Below are positions 16,832 to 25,582 of a stretch of 64,000 nt of DNA, in pieces. Source of the stretch: Halomonas shengliensis (GTDB taxonomy: Bacteria; Pseudomonadota; Gammaproteobacteria; Pseudomonadales; Halomonadaceae); NCBI RefSeq assembly GCF_900104135.1, contig NZ_FNIV01000006.1:124001-188000 (forward strand), in the 5' to 3' direction. Position 1 is the stretch's first letter, and each line of letters opens with the position of its first letter. Both the position numbers and the translations under genes were made by a program. A model generated the notes under the pieces. The model was given only the letters and a program-made list of their open reading frames with translations. It searched no databases and was not told the origin of the DNA.

Positions 16832-17311
16832 TCAGTCGGTGGTGCGGTCCGAGACCCAGGCCCCGGCGTCGGGGATGGTCATCGTGTAGGGTTGGTCGAG
16901 CCAGGGCGAGCCGAGCAGGAAGTCGGCGCTGGCGGCGTTGCAGGCCACCGGCAGGTTCCACAGGGCCGCCAGGCGCAGCAGCGCCTTGACGTCCGGGTCG
17001 TGGGGCTGGGGGGCGAAGGGGTCCCAGAAGAAGATCAGCAGGTCGAGGCGCTGCTCGCTGATCAGCGCACCGATCTGCTGGTCGCCGCCCAGCGGGCCGC
17101 TCATCAGCCCCTGCACCGGCAGCGACAGCGCCTTCGCTATCCGCCCGGCGGTGGTGCCGGTGCCGACGAGCTCGTGGCGGGCCAGGGTCTCGCGCCAGCG
17201 GCCGGCCCACTCGAGCAGCTCCGCCTTCTTGCCGTCGTGGGCGATCAGGGCGATGCGCTTCCTTGCCGGCAGGGTGCGGGTCACGGTGCGACGCGGTCGG
17301 GACTCGCTCAT
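16832..17311 (-). CDS. mgsA: Methylglyoxal synthase
   Basis: A 159-residue enzyme converting dihydroxyacetone phosphate to methylglyoxal and phosphate. Key segments are IALIAHDGKKAELLEWA near the N terminus, the phosphate loop GTGTTAGRI (about residues 50-58), and SGPLGGDQQIGALI carrying the catalytic Asp (about 71-84). NPVACN-like WNLPVACNAASADFLL and SPWLDQPY lie near the C terminus. It sits 4 bp after pyk and before pgi, so a phosphate-stress bypass of lower glycolysis is co-transcribed with glycolytic enzymes. Confidence 0.95.
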   Translation of the reverse strand: MSESRPRRTVTRTLPARKRIALIAHDGKKAELLEWAGRWRETLARHELVGTGTTAGRIAKALSLPVQGLMSGPLGGDQQIGALISEQRLDLLIFFWDPFAPQPHDPDVKALLRLAALWNLPVACNAASADFLLGSPWLDQPYTMTIPDAGAWVSDRTTD

Positions 17312-17315
17312 GGTG

Positions 17316-18773
17316 TCATACCCCCAGGATCTTCATGGTGTTGGTGCCGCCATGGGCGTTCATCTCGTCGCCGCGGGTGAGGATCACATGGTCGCCCGGC
17401 TCGGCGATGCCCTTCTCCACCAGCAGCGCCAGGGCGCAGTCGTTGAGCTCCTCGGCCGTCATCTCGCTGGTGTCGAAGGGCAGCGAGACCACCCCGCGGT
17501 AGAGCGCCATGCGCCGCTGGGCGATGGCGCTGTGGGCCAGCCCGACGATGGGCAGCCCCGAGCGGATGCGCGAGGCGATCAGCGGCGTGTAGCCGGTGGA
17601 GGTCATGCAGGCGATGGCCGCCACCCCGGAGAGGTGGTTGGCGGCGTACATGGCGGAGAGCGCGATGGTCTCGTCGATCTGGGTGAAGCCCTCGTGAATG
17701 CGGTGGCCCGACTCCTGGGCGACCTTCTCGCGCTCGGCGCCCAGGCAGACCCGGTCCATGGCCTCCACGGTCTCCACCGGGAAGTCGCCGGCGGCGGTCT
17801 CGGCGGAGAGCATCACCGCGTCGGTGCCGTCGAGCACGGCGTTGGCGACGTCGAACACCTCGGCACGAGTGGGCAGCGGCGCCTCGATCATCGACTCCAT
17901 CATCTGGGTGGCGGTGATCACCGCACGGTTCAGGGTACGGGCGCGCTTGATGATGCGCTTCTGCATGCCGATCAGCTTCTCGTCGCCGATCTCCACGCCG
18001 AGATCGCCGCGCGCCACCATCACCGCCTCGCAGGACTGGATGATGCCGTCCAGGGTCGCCGCGTCGGCCACCGCCTCGGCGCGCTCGAGCTTGGCCACCA
18101 GGCCGATCTCGCGGCCGGCCTCGCCGAGCAGGTCGCGGGCCTCGGCCATGTCGGCGGCGCTGCGCGGGAAGGAGACGGCCAGGTAGTCGACGCCGATCTC
18201 GACCGCGGTGGCGAGGTCCGCGCGGTCCTTGTCGGTCAGCGCCGGGGCCGAGAGGCCGCCGCCCTGCTTGTTGATGCCCTTGTTGTTGGAGAGCCGCCCG
18301 CCCACCGTCACGGTGGTATGGATCTCGCGCCCCTCGACGCCGCTGACGTCGAGCACCACCCGGCCGTCGTCGAGCAGCAGGCGGTCGCCGGGGGCGACGT
18401 CGTCGATCAGTTGCTTGTAGTCGCAGCCGACCCGCTCGCGGGTGCCGGCGTCGCTGGCCAGCGCCATATCGAGGATAAAGGGTTCACCCTCGACCAGTTC
18501 CACGGCCCCCTCGGCGAAGCGAGCGATACGGATCTTGGGCCCCTGCAGGTCACCCAGGGCGGCGACGCTGCGCCCCTGGCGAGCGGCGATCTCGCGGACG
18601 CGGGTCAGGCGCTGGCGGTGGTCGTCGGCCGAGCCATGAGAGAAGTTGAGGCGCACCACGTCGACGCCGGCGGCGATCATCGCCTCGAGCACCCCGTTGC
18701 GGTCGCTGGCGGGGCCCAGGGTGGCGACGATCTTGGTGCGCCGGATGGGGTCGTGGATCGGCTGTGTCGACAT
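17316..18773 (-). CDS. pyk: Pyruvate kinase
   Basis: A 485-residue kinase making pyruvate and ATP from PEP and ADP. Motifs are [13 protein letters not shown] and [14 protein letters not shown] (about residues 10-54), the metal/substrate segment [14 protein letters not shown] (about 245-258), and [10 protein letters not shown]. The C-terminal effector domain is present. An SD-like GAAGGAGGCAC precedes the ATG. A HexR-like site lies 50 bp upstream. Downstream are mgsA and pgi on the same strand. Confidence 0.96.
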   Translation of the reverse strand: MSTQPIHDPIRRTKIVATLGPASDRNGVLEAMIAAGVDVVRLNFSHGSADDHRQRLTRVREIAARQGRSVAALGDLQGPKIRIARFAEGAVELVEGEPFILDMALASDAGTRERVGCDYKQLIDDVAPGDRLLLDDGRVVLDVSGVEGREIHTTVTVGGRLSNNKGINKQGGGLSAPALTDKDRADLATAVEIGVDYLAVSFPRSAADMAEARDLLGEAGREIGLVAKLERAEAVADAATLDGIIQSCEAVMVARGDLGVEIGDEKLIGMQKRIIKRARTLNRAVITATQMMESMIEAPLPTRAEVFDVANAVLDGTDAVMLSAETAAGDFPVETVEAMDRVCLGAEREKVAQESGHRIHEGFTQIDETIALSAMYAANHLSGVAAIACMTSTGYTPLIASRIRSGLPIVGLAHSAIAQRRMALYRGVVSLPFDTSEMTAEELNDCALALLVEKGIAEPGDHVILTRGDEMNAHGGTNTMKILGV

Positions 18774-18822
18774 CGAGTGCCTCCTTCGCTGCAGTTGTAG
18801 TGTGGCGACAAGGGTAGCGCCT

Positions 18823-18841
18823 TGTAGGTAACTTTACTACA
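18823..18841. promoter_or_regulatory. HexR-like operator proximal to pyk
   Basis: TGTAGGTAACTTTACTACA is a near-palindrome; its reverse strand contains TGTAGTAAAGTTAC, very close to the published gammaproteobacterial HexR consensus (TGTAGTAAAATTACTACA), with one inserted base in the right arm. It lies 50-68 bp upstream of the pyk start. HexR is an RpiR-family repressor of central sugar metabolism sensing KDPG. Its gene is not in this window. Confidence 0.65.
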
Positions 18842-18957
18842 TTCAGGCCGGCCGGGCGTTGCCGGCACGGCCGCTCCGCAGGCCCCATGATCGTTAGGAA
18901 GTGAACCGATGTCATAGCTCGCGAGCGCATGGGTGGCGGGCATCCGGTGGCTCGATA

Positions 18958-18975
18958 TGTTGTAAAGTTACTAAA
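18958..18975. promoter_or_regulatory. HexR-like operator proximal to gap, with candidate gap promoter
   Basis: TGTTGTAAAGTTACTAAA shares the core GTAAAGTTAC with the pyk-side site and matches 15 of 18 consensus positions. A candidate promoter starts just downstream: TTGAGC (18982-18987), 17-bp spacer, CACATT (19005-19010). This would leave a ~130-nt leader for gap. The rest of the 375-bp pyk/gap gap holds nothing else recognisable. Confidence 0.6.
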
Positions 18976-19148
18976 AATTTCTTGAGCCCGTGATCACTTT
19001 GCGTCACATTATGGGCCATCGTCAGGCGCCGCAGGCTGCCATGCCGGCCTCGCCCCCTTCGCGAATCTCGTTCGTGAACCCCGGGCCGGATTCCCCGCCG
19101 GCGGGCTCGACCGGAGACTCACAGGACCCCACGGGAGGAGAGAGCACC

Positions 19149-20153
19149 ATGCCGCTCAAGATCGCCATCAACGGCTTCGGCCGTATCGGCCGCAACGTGC
19201 TGCGGGCCCTTTTCGAGAACGGCTACCGCGATCGCGTGCAGGTCGTGGCCATCAACGACCTCGGCGACCCCGCCCTCAACGCCCACCTGCTGCGCCACGA
19301 CACCGTGCACGGTCACTTCCCCTTCGCCGTCGACCACGACGAGGAGAGCCTGAGCGTGGATGGACAGCGCATCGCCACCCTCTCCGAGCGTGACCCTGCC
19401 GCCCTGCCCTGGGCGTCGCTGGGCGTCGACCTGGTGATGGAGTGCACCGGCCTGTTCACCAAGCGCGAGGCGGCGGCCAAGCACCTCGCGGCCGGCGCCG
19501 GCCGGGTGCTGATCTCCGCGCCGAGCCCCGATGCGGATGCCACCGTGGTGTATGGCGTCAACGAGGACGTGCTCACCGCCGAGCATCGGGTGGTCTCCAA
19601 CGCCTCCTGCACCACCAACTGCCTGGCCCCGGTGGCCAAGGCGCTCAACGACGCGGTGGGCATCGAGAATGGCCTGATGACCACGGTGCATGCCTACACC
19701 AATGACCAGAACCTCTCCGACGTCTATCACAAGGACCCCTACCGGGCCCGCAGCGCCACGCACTCGATGATTCCCACCAAGACCGGCGCCGCCGCCGCGG
19801 TGGGCCTGGTGCTGCCGGAGCTCGCCGGCAAGTTCGACGGCCTCGCCGTGCGGGTGCCGGTGATCAACGTCTCGCTGGTGGACCTGACCTTCACCGCCGG
19901 TCGTGACACCAGCCGCGAGGAGATCAACGCCATCGTCGCCGAGGCGGCGAAGGCCTCCCCGGTGCTGGCGGTCAACGCCCGGCCGCTGGTCTCCATCGAC
20001 TTCAACCATGACGCCCACTCCTCCACCTTCGACGCCAACCACACCCGGGTGAACGGTCGCCTGGTGAAGATCATGGCCTGGTACGACAACGAGTGGGGCT
20101 TCTCCAACCGCATGCTGGATACCGCCCTGGCGATGCAGGCCGCCGCCGGCTGA
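19149..20153 (+). CDS. gap: Glyceraldehyde-3-phosphate dehydrogenase, type I
   Basis: A 334-residue NAD-dependent enzyme. The start at 19149 has a strong GGAGGAGAG site. The Rossmann opening [20 protein letters not shown] and the catalytic motif SNASCTTNC (Cys about residue 155) are intact. So are HAYTNDQ and the C-terminal [17 protein letters not shown] single-copy glycolytic or gluconeogenic role is inferred. It is divergent from pyk-mgsA-pgi, with HexR-like sites between, and is followed by a GC-rich terminator. Confidence 0.96.
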   Translation: MPLKIAINGFGRIGRNVLRALFENGYRDRVQVVAINDLGDPALNAHLLRHDTVHGHFPFAVDHDEESLSVDGQRIATLSERDPAALPWASLGVDLVMECTGLFTKREAAAKHLAAGAGRVLISAPSPDADATVVYGVNEDVLTAEHRVVSNASCTTNCLAPVAKALNDAVGIENGLMTTVHAYTNDQNLSDVYHKDPYRARSATHSMIPTKTGAAAAVGLVLPELAGKFDGLAVRVPVINVSLVDLTFTAGRDTSREEINAIVAEAAKASPVLAVNARPLVSIDFNHDAHSSTFDANHTRVNGRLVKIMAWYDNEWGFSNRMLDTALAMQAAAG

Positions 20154-20178
20154 GATCGATCCGACGGTACCCGCAGAG

Positions 20179-20209
20179 CAACGCCGGGGCGGCTGCCGCC
20201 CCGGCGTTG
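20179..20209 (+). terminator. Terminator after gap
   Basis: A 14-bp perfect stem CAACGCCGGGGCGG / CCGCCCCGGCGTTG with a CTG loop is followed by GTGTTTCT. It lies between convergent gap and the aspartokinase gene. Confidence 0.75.
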
Positions 20210-20267
20210 GTGTTTCTGGCGCCCGCCAAGCGCCCTCGGCGCCTGTAATGCGCCTCGGCCCCGGGCG

Positions 20268-21557
20268 CTACGGCAGCCGCCAGCGCTCCGGGCAGGCATC
20301 GCTGGGCAGCAGCCACTGGGCGGTGCTGGCGGTGGCCTTCTCGGTGACCACGGGCAGGTCGCCGACCAGCGCCTGGCGCAGCGCGGCGTCGGGGTGGCGC
20401 AGGGTGAGCAGGGTCAGCCCGCAGGTCTCCTCGACCCGGTAGGCCTCCCCCAGGTCGTCGAGCAGTTCCCGGCACGCCCGGGGTCGGGCGTCGATGGCCA
20501 GGCGCAGGCGCATCGCCTCGCACTCGAGGAAGTTGGCATGCAGGCCGTGGCGGGCCAGGTGGCCAAGCACCTCGCCCAGGCACCCCTCGTCCATGAAGCG
20601 GAAGTCCGCCGGGCGGATGTCCAGCAGGCGCTGGTCGTCGCGCAGGATGCAGGCGGGGACGCGGTCGCCGTCGCCGGGCTCGGGGCCGATGCGGCTGGGG
20701 GTGGCCTCGGGCTCCAGGAAGGAGCGCACGGTGAGCGGGATCGCCTTGCGCTGCAGCGGCGCCAGGGTGCGCGGGTGGATCACCTTGGCGCCGTGCCAGC
20801 TCTGCTCCACCGCCTCGGCGTAGCTCAGGCGTTCGAGCTGTCGGGCGTTGTCGACCCGGCGCGGGTCGGCGTTGAAGACCCCGGGCACGTCCTTCCAGAT
20901 GGTCAGCCCCTCGGCATCCAGGCAGTGGGCCAGGATGGCGGCGCTGAAGTCGGAGCCCTCGCGTCCCAGGGTGGTCATGGCGCCCGCCGCGGTGGCGCCG
21001 ATAAAGCCCTGAGTGATCAGCAGCCTCTGGTCCCTCGTGGCGAGGGCGGTCAACCGTGCACAGGTCTCGTCCCAGACGATGCCGGCGGCCTGGTGGCGGT
21101 CGTCGGTGACGATCAGCTCGCGGGCGTCGCACCAGCGGGTGGCGAGGCCGATCTCGTCGAGCCAGGCGGCCACCAGGGTGGTGGAGAGCAGCTCGCCGAA
21201 GCCCACGGTGTGGTCGTAGTGGACGGGATAGGGGGCGTCGCGGTGGCGGCGGTGGGCGGCATCGAGCGCCGCCAGCAGCCGCTCCAGGTCGGCGGCGACG
21301 GGGGCGTCCGTGCCGAACAGCGCCGCCGCCACGCCCAGGTGGTCATCGCGGAGCGCCGCCAGCCGCTCGCGGTAGCCCCCGCTGTCGTCGCCCCGGGCGG
21401 CGTCGAGCAGCGCCTCCAGGGCGTTGGTGGTCTTGCCCATGGCGGAGACCACCAGGGCGCGGGGGGGCGGCACCTGGCGGGTCAGCAACTCTCCCAGGTG
21501 GCGGATGGCATCGGCGTCCCGGATCGAGGCGCCGCCGAACTTGTAGACCTCCGGCAT
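20268..21557 (-). CDS. Aspartate kinase, divergent monofunctional form
   Basis: A 429-residue amino-acid kinase phosphorylating aspartate. It opens with the kinase signature VYKFGGASIRDADAI (residues 4-18), followed by ALVVSAMGKTTNALE. Later come GREGSDFSAAILA (nucleotide/substrate region), KDVPGVFNADPRR, LSYAEAVEQSWHGAKVIHPRTL, and a C-terminal ACT-like half (~300-429). It is not the canonical LysC or ThrA type. KFGGAS with VVSAMGKTTN resembles aspartokinases from Bacteroidetes and Thermus. It lies 128 bp downstream of nspC on the same strand but beyond a terminator, so it has its own promoter or relies on read-through. Supply of aspartate semialdehyde to polyamine synthesis is inferred from context. 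Confidence 0.85.
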   Translation of the reverse strand: MPEVYKFGGASIRDADAIRHLGELLTRQVPPPRALVVSAMGKTTNALEALLDAARGDDSGGYRERLAALRDDHLGVAAALFGTDAPVAADLERLLAALDAAHRRHRDAPYPVHYDHTVGFGELLSTTLVAAWLDEIGLATRWCDARELIVTDDRHQAAGIVWDETCARLTALATRDQRLLITQGFIGATAAGAMTTLGREGSDFSAAILAHCLDAEGLTIWKDVPGVFNADPRRVDNARQLERLSYAEAVEQSWHGAKVIHPRTLAPLQRKAIPLTVRSFLEPEATPSRIGPEPGDGDRVPACILRDDQRLLDIRPADFRFMDEGCLGEVLGHLARHGLHANFLECEAMRLRLAIDARPRACRELLDDLGEAYRVEETCGLTLLTLRHPDAALRQALVGDLPVVTEKATASTAQWLLPSDACPERWRLP

Positions 21558-21640
21558 CGCGGACTCCCTGTGCGGTGGCTTTCCTCCACCTTAGAGGCCG
21601 CGACGGCGGCGGTGAAGGGCCAGGGGTGTCGCGCCGGCAC

Positions 21641-21665
21641 GAAAAAGCCCCCGAGTCGGGGGCTT
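21641..21665 (-). terminator. Terminator after nspC
   Basis: On the minus strand AAGCCCCCG-ACT-CGGGGGCTTTTTC forms a 9-bp stem followed by five T. It lies 21 bp past the nspC stop. Confidence 0.88.
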
Positions 21666-21685
21666 CAGGCGGCGGGGGGCAGGGC

Positions 21686-22864
21686 TCAGCTGAGCCGCTG
21701 CATATAGTCCACGTAGCCGAAGGTCCTGACCGTGCGCACCTCGCGGCTCGCCTCGTCGATGCGACAGATCGACGGCAGGCGGATGCCGTTGAAGGTGGTG
21801 GTCTTGACCATGGTGTAGTGGGCCATGTCGGTGAACACCAGGCGGTCGCCGATCTCGAGCGGGGCGTCGAAGGAGTAGTCGCCGATCACGTCGCCGGCCA
21901 GGCAGGTCATGCCCCCCAGGCGGTAGGTGTGGGCCTTCTCCTGCGGCTCGCCGCCGCCGATGATCTGCGGCCGGTAGGGCATCTCCAGCACGTCGGGCAT
22001 ATGCGCGGTGGCGGAGGTGTCGAGGATGGCGATGGGGCCGTCATTGTCGACGATATCCAGCACCGAGCAGACCAGGTAGCCGGTATTCAGCGCGATCGCC
22101 TCGCCCGGCTCCAGGTAGACGGTGAGATGCGGATGGCGCTCCCGGAAACCGCGAATTACCCGCACCAGCCGCTCGACATCGTAGTCGTCGCGGGTGATAT
22201 GGTGGCCGCCGCCGAAGTTGACCCACGCGAGGCCGGCCAGGTAGTGGCCGAAGCGCGCCTCGAAGGCCGCCAGGGTCGACTCCAGGTCGTCGCTGTTCTG
22301 CTCGCACAGGGTGTGGAAGTGCAGCCCCTCGAGGCCGTCCATCACCTCCGGGGTGAGGTCCCGGGCCCGGGTGCCGAGCCGTGAACCCGGGGCACAGGGG
22401 TCGTAGAGCGGCACCGCGCCGGTGGAGTGCTCCGGATTGACCCGCAGCCCGCAGGAGACCCGGCGGGGAGCGCCCGCGATGGTCTCGCGGAAGCGCCGCC
22501 ACTGGCCCGGGGAGTTGAAGCTGAGGTGGTCGGCGTAGCGCAGCACCACCCGCATCTCCTCCTCGGTGAAGGCCGGCGAGTAGCAGTGAACCTCGCCGCC
22601 GAAGGTCTCGGCGCCGAGGCGTGCCTCGTCCTGGCCGCTGGCCGTGGTGCCCACCAGGTACCGGCGCACCAGCGGGAAGGTGTCCCACATGGCGAAGCCC
22701 TTCAGGGCCAGCAGGATGCGGGCCCCGCTGCGCGCCTGGACCTGCCCCAGCAGCTCCAGGTTCTTGCGCAGCAGGGCATCGTCCACCACATAGGCCGGTG
22801 AAGGGCAGGCCATAACGTCGAAATTGAGATCGAAGCCCAGGCCCTGCTCGCGTGCGTTCGCCAT
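21686..22864 (-). CDS. nspC: Carboxynorspermidine/carboxyspermidine decarboxylase
   Basis: A 392-residue fold-III PLP decarboxylase related to LysA, completing the alternative polyamine route. The PLP lysine is in ILLALKGFAMWDTFP (residue ~54), HTLCEQN follows near residue 206, and FGGGHHITRDDYDVERL near 238. PGEAIALNTGYLV is the phosphate-side motif, and the second active-site loop is near DTSATAHMPDVLEMPY. The protein is not LysA: it lacks YAVKAN and EPGRS. It starts 3 bp after the dehydrogenase stop, a tight operon. Whether it makes norspermidine or spermidine cannot be read from sequence. Confidence 0.93.
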   Translation of the reverse strand: MANAREQGLGFDLNFDVMACPSPAYVVDDALLRKNLELLGQVQARSGARILLALKGFAMWDTFPLVRRYLVGTTASGQDEARLGAETFGGEVHCYSPAFTEEEMRVVLRYADHLSFNSPGQWRRFRETIAGAPRRVSCGLRVNPEHSTGAVPLYDPCAPGSRLGTRARDLTPEVMDGLEGLHFHTLCEQNSDDLESTLAAFEARFGHYLAGLAWVNFGGGHHITRDDYDVERLVRVIRGFRERHPHLTVYLEPGEAIALNTGYLVCSVLDIVDNDGPIAILDTSATAHMPDVLEMPYRPQIIGGGEPQEKAHTYRLGGMTCLAGDVIGDYSFDAPLEIGDRLVFTDMAHYTMVKTTTFNGIRLPSICRIDEASREVRTVRTFGYVDYMQRLS

Positions 22865-22867
22865 GGG

Positions 22868-24067
22868 TCAGGCCAGGGGGTCGTGGTCGGGGTCGAGCTC
22901 CACCACCTGCCACGGCAGGCCCATCTCGCCGATGCGCGCCATGAAGGGGTCGGGGTCGAGCTGCTCGACGTTGAACACGCCGTCACCCTTCCAGATGCCC
23001 TCCAGCATCAGCATGGCGCCGGTCACCGCCGGCACGCCGGTGGTGTAGGAGATCGCCTGGGACTGGACCTCCTCGTAGCACGCCTGGTGGTCGCAGATGT
23101 TGTAGATATGCACCTTGCGGCGCTTACCGTCCTTGATGCCGTCGGCGATGATGCCGATGTTGGTCTTGCCCTTGGTGCGCGGGCCCAGCGAGGCCGGATC
23201 GGGCAGCACCGCCTTGAGGAACTCCAGCGGGGCGATCTCGGCATCGCCCACCTTGATCGGCTCGATGGAGGTCATGCCGACGTTCTCGAGCACCTTGAGG
23301 TGGGTGATGTACTTGTCGGAGAAGGTCATCCAGAAGCGGATGCGCTCCAGGCCCTTGATGTTCTGGCTGAGGGACTCGAGCTCCTCGTGGTAGAGCAGGT
23401 AGAGGTCCTTCTCGCCGATGCCGTCGAAGTCGAAGGTGCGCTTCACCGCCAGCGGATCGGTCTCCTTCCACTCGCCCTTCTCCCAGTAGCGACCCTTCGC
23501 GGTGATCTCGCGAATATTGATCTCCGGGTTGAAGTTGGTGGCGAAGGGGTAGCCGTGGTCGCCGCCGTTGGCGTCCAGGATGTCGATGCGATGGATCTCG
23601 TCGAACAGGTTCTTCTGGGCGTAGGCGCAGTAGATGTTGGTCATGCCCGGATCGAAGCCGCAGCCCAGGGTGGCCATGTTGCCCGCCTTCTTGTAGCGCT
23701 CCTGGAAGGCCCACTGCTCCTTGTACTCGAACTTGGCCTCGTCGGGGTGCTCGTAGTTGGCGGTGTCCAGGTAGGGCACGCCGGTGCGCAGGCACGCCTC
23801 CATGATGGTCAGGTCCTGATAGGGCAGGGCCACGTGGATCAGCACGTCGGGCTTGAACGACTCGATCAGAGCGACCAGTGCCTCGACGTCGTCGGCATCC
23901 ACCTGGGCGGTCTGGATCGGGCGATCCAGCTGATCGGCGATCGCCCGGCACTTGGCCTCGTTACGGCTGGCCAGCAGGATCTCGTCGAAGACCTCGGGAT
24001 GCTGGGCGCACTTGTGGGTCACCACGCCGCCGACGCCGCCGGCGCCGATAATCAGGACTTTGCTCAT
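22868..24067 (-). CDS. Carboxynorspermidine dehydrogenase (saccharopine dehydrogenase family)
   Basis: A 399-residue enzyme that reductively condenses aspartate semialdehyde with a diamine. The start at 24067 gives MSKVLIIGAGGVGGVVTHKCAQ, a Rossmann GxGxxG loop at residues 7-14. Family features include VDADDVEALVALIESFKPDVLIHVALPYQDLTIMEACL in dispersed form, GCGFDPGMTNIYCAYA, and SDKYITHLKVLENVGMTSIEPI. The ribosome site is weak. It heads a two-gene operon with nspC. The family includes lysine-1 type saccharopine dehydrogenases, but the paired decarboxylase makes the polyamine role much more likely. Confidence 0.92.
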   Translation of the reverse strand: MSKVLIIGAGGVGGVVTHKCAQHPEVFDEILLASRNEAKCRAIADQLDRPIQTAQVDADDVEALVALIESFKPDVLIHVALPYQDLTIMEACLRTGVPYLDTANYEHPDEAKFEYKEQWAFQERYKKAGNMATLGCGFDPGMTNIYCAYAQKNLFDEIHRIDILDANGGDHGYPFATNFNPEINIREITAKGRYWEKGEWKETDPLAVKRTFDFDGIGEKDLYLLYHEELESLSQNIKGLERIRFWMTFSDKYITHLKVLENVGMTSIEPIKVGDAEIAPLEFLKAVLPDPASLGPRTKGKTNIGIIADGIKDGKRRKVHIYNICDHQACYEEVQSQAISYTTGVPAVTGAMLMLEGIWKGDGVFNVEQLDPDPFMARIGEMGLPWQVVELDPDHDPLA

Positions 24068-24283
24068 GGGTAGGAATCCAGATCGGGTAGAGAGTAAGTG
24101 TCTTGGCCTCGCCCGGCCGCCCCGGCAGGGGGCCGGCGAGTGGGCGCTGATGATGGCGCCCCTTGAGGCTGGCCGCAAGGGATTTTCGCGTCAAGCCTGC
24201 GACCTTGGTCGTAGCGCTGCTGCCGATGCCTTCGAGGCCTCTCGGTCCCGCCGTTTAGAGTGAAAGGAGCCATTCACGGCAAG
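24068..24283. other. Noncoding upstream region of the polyamine operon
   Basis: These 216 bp between the dehydrogenase start and the hairpin near 24.3 kb contain no supportable gene. A TTGACG hexamer occurs on the minus strand near 24190 but no matching -10 sits at the right distance. No clear promoter or riboswitch was identified. Confidence 0.4.
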
Positions 24284-24313
24284 GCGCCACGGGGCGGAAT
24301 CGCCCCGTGGCGC
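24284..24313. terminator. Strong hairpin after the amidohydrolase gene
   Basis: A 13-bp perfect stem GCGCCACGGGGCG / CGCCCCGTGGCGC with a GAAT loop lies 17 bp past the amidohydrolase stop. There is no T-run on either strand, so termination efficiency is uncertain. Confidence 0.6.
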
Positions 24314-24330
24314 AGCGGCTTGCCGGGACC

Positions 24331-25500
24331 TCAGCCCTGCCTGGCCAGGTAGCCCTCGGTGAGCGCCACCCAGTAGGCCGCACCGATGGGCAGGATCTTC
24401 TGGTTGAAGACGTACTCGGGGTGGTGGACGAAGGGGGTGTCGCCGTTGCCGAGGAAGCAGTAGGTGCCCTTCTTCTGCTGCAGCATGAAGGCGAAGTCCT
24501 CGGAGCCGAGATAGGTCGGGCCCTCCTCGAACACGGTCTCTTCGCCGAAGGCCTCGCGGGCGATGGCAGCCGCCTTGCGGGTCTCCTCGGGGTCGTTGGT
24601 GAGCACCGCACCCGGCACGCCCTCGCGGATCTCCGAGGTGCAGCCGAAGGACTCGCTCTGCTGCTGCACCAGGCGGCGGATGTTGCCCAGCACCATCTCG
24701 CGATCCTCGGGGGTGGTGGTACGGATGGAGAGGCGCAGGATGGCGCTGTGGGCGATCACGTTGCCGGCCTGGCCGGCCTGGAAGGCGCCCACGGTGACCA
24801 CGGCGCGGTGGGCCGGGGCCACGTTACGGGCGACCACGCTCTGCAGCGCCATCACCAGGGAGGAGCCGGCGACCACCGGGTCGATGGCGTGCTCCGGGAA
24901 GGCGCCATGGCCGCCCTTGCCGGTGATCTCCACCTCCCAGTTGTCCACCGCGGCCATGGTGTCGCCCTCGGTGAAGTAGAGCTTGCCGAGCTCCAGCCCC
25001 GGCATGTTGTGCATGCCGAACACCGCATCCATCGGGAAGCGCTCGAAGAGGCCGTCGGCGATCATCGCCGGGCTGCCCTCCATGGTCTCCTCGGCGGGCT
25101 GGAAGATCAGGTGCACGGTGCCGTCGAAGTTGCGAGTCTCGGCCAGGTGCCTGGCGGCCGCCAGCAGCATGGCGGTATGGCCGTCGTGGCCGCAGAGGTG
25201 CGAGACGCCGGCAGTTTCCGAGCGATAGTCCAGATCATTGCTTTCCTGGATCGGCAGGGCGTCGAAGTCGGCGCGCAGGCCGATGGCCTTGTCGCTGTCG
25301 CCGACCTTCAGCGAGGCGACGATGCCGTGCTTGCCGATGCCGGTCTCGATCTCGTAGGCGCCGAAGCTGCGCAGGGTCTCCTCGATGTACCTGGCGGTCT
25401 GCGACTCCTGCATGGAGAGCTCGGGGTGACGGTGGAGGTGTTCGAACCACTCACGGAGCTGGGTTTCGTTCTGTTGGAGTTCCTTGACGATGGCATTCAT
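24331..25500 (-). CDS. M20D-family metallo-amidohydrolase
   Basis: A 389-residue di-metal peptidase of the aminoacylase/hippurate-hydrolase/IAA-amide-hydrolase type. The zinc motifs are visible: LRADFDALPIQE, SHLCGHDGHTAMLLAAA (about residues 100-116), and the catalytic PAEETMEGSPAMIADG with Glu. HNMPG follows, and the dimerisation-domain GKGGHGAFPEHAIDP carries a conserved His. The C-terminal YLGSEDFAFMLQ completes the metal site. Cytosolic, with no signal peptide. It lies 82 bp downstream of a drug-type exporter on the same strand, divergent from a MarR gene. The substrate is probably an N-acylated or amide compound, but this is inference. Confidence 0.9.
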   Translation of the reverse strand: MNAIVKELQQNETQLREWFEHLHRHPELSMQESQTARYIEETLRSFGAYEIETGIGKHGIVASLKVGDSDKAIGLRADFDALPIQESNDLDYRSETAGVSHLCGHDGHTAMLLAAARHLAETRNFDGTVHLIFQPAEETMEGSPAMIADGLFERFPMDAVFGMHNMPGLELGKLYFTEGDTMAAVDNWEVEITGKGGHGAFPEHAIDPVVAGSSLVMALQSVVARNVAPAHRAVVTVGAFQAGQAGNVIAHSAILRLSIRTTTPEDREMVLGNIRRLVQQQSESFGCTSEIREGVPGAVLTNDPEETRKAAAIAREAFGEETVFEEGPTYLGSEDFAFMLQQKKGTYCFLGNGDTPFVHHPEYVFNQKILPIGAAYWVALTEGYLARQG

Positions 25501-25582
25501 GTCGCTTTCCCCTTCAATCTATAGTCACTTGACTCACGAGTCGGTTGGCGGTTCGCCGGTCATCCGGCGAACCGGTGTGGCA

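Noticed and set aside
20268..21557. Ectoine-cluster aspartokinase (Ask_Ect)
   Set aside because: No ectA, ectB or ectC is nearby and the N terminus (VYKFGGAS) differs from the Ask_Ect type; the polyamine neighbours fit better.
21686..22864. Second diaminopimelate decarboxylase
   Set aside because: It lacks the LysA motifs YAVKAN and EPGRS, and is paired with a carboxynorspermidine dehydrogenase; a true lysA is at 3.6-4.9 kb.
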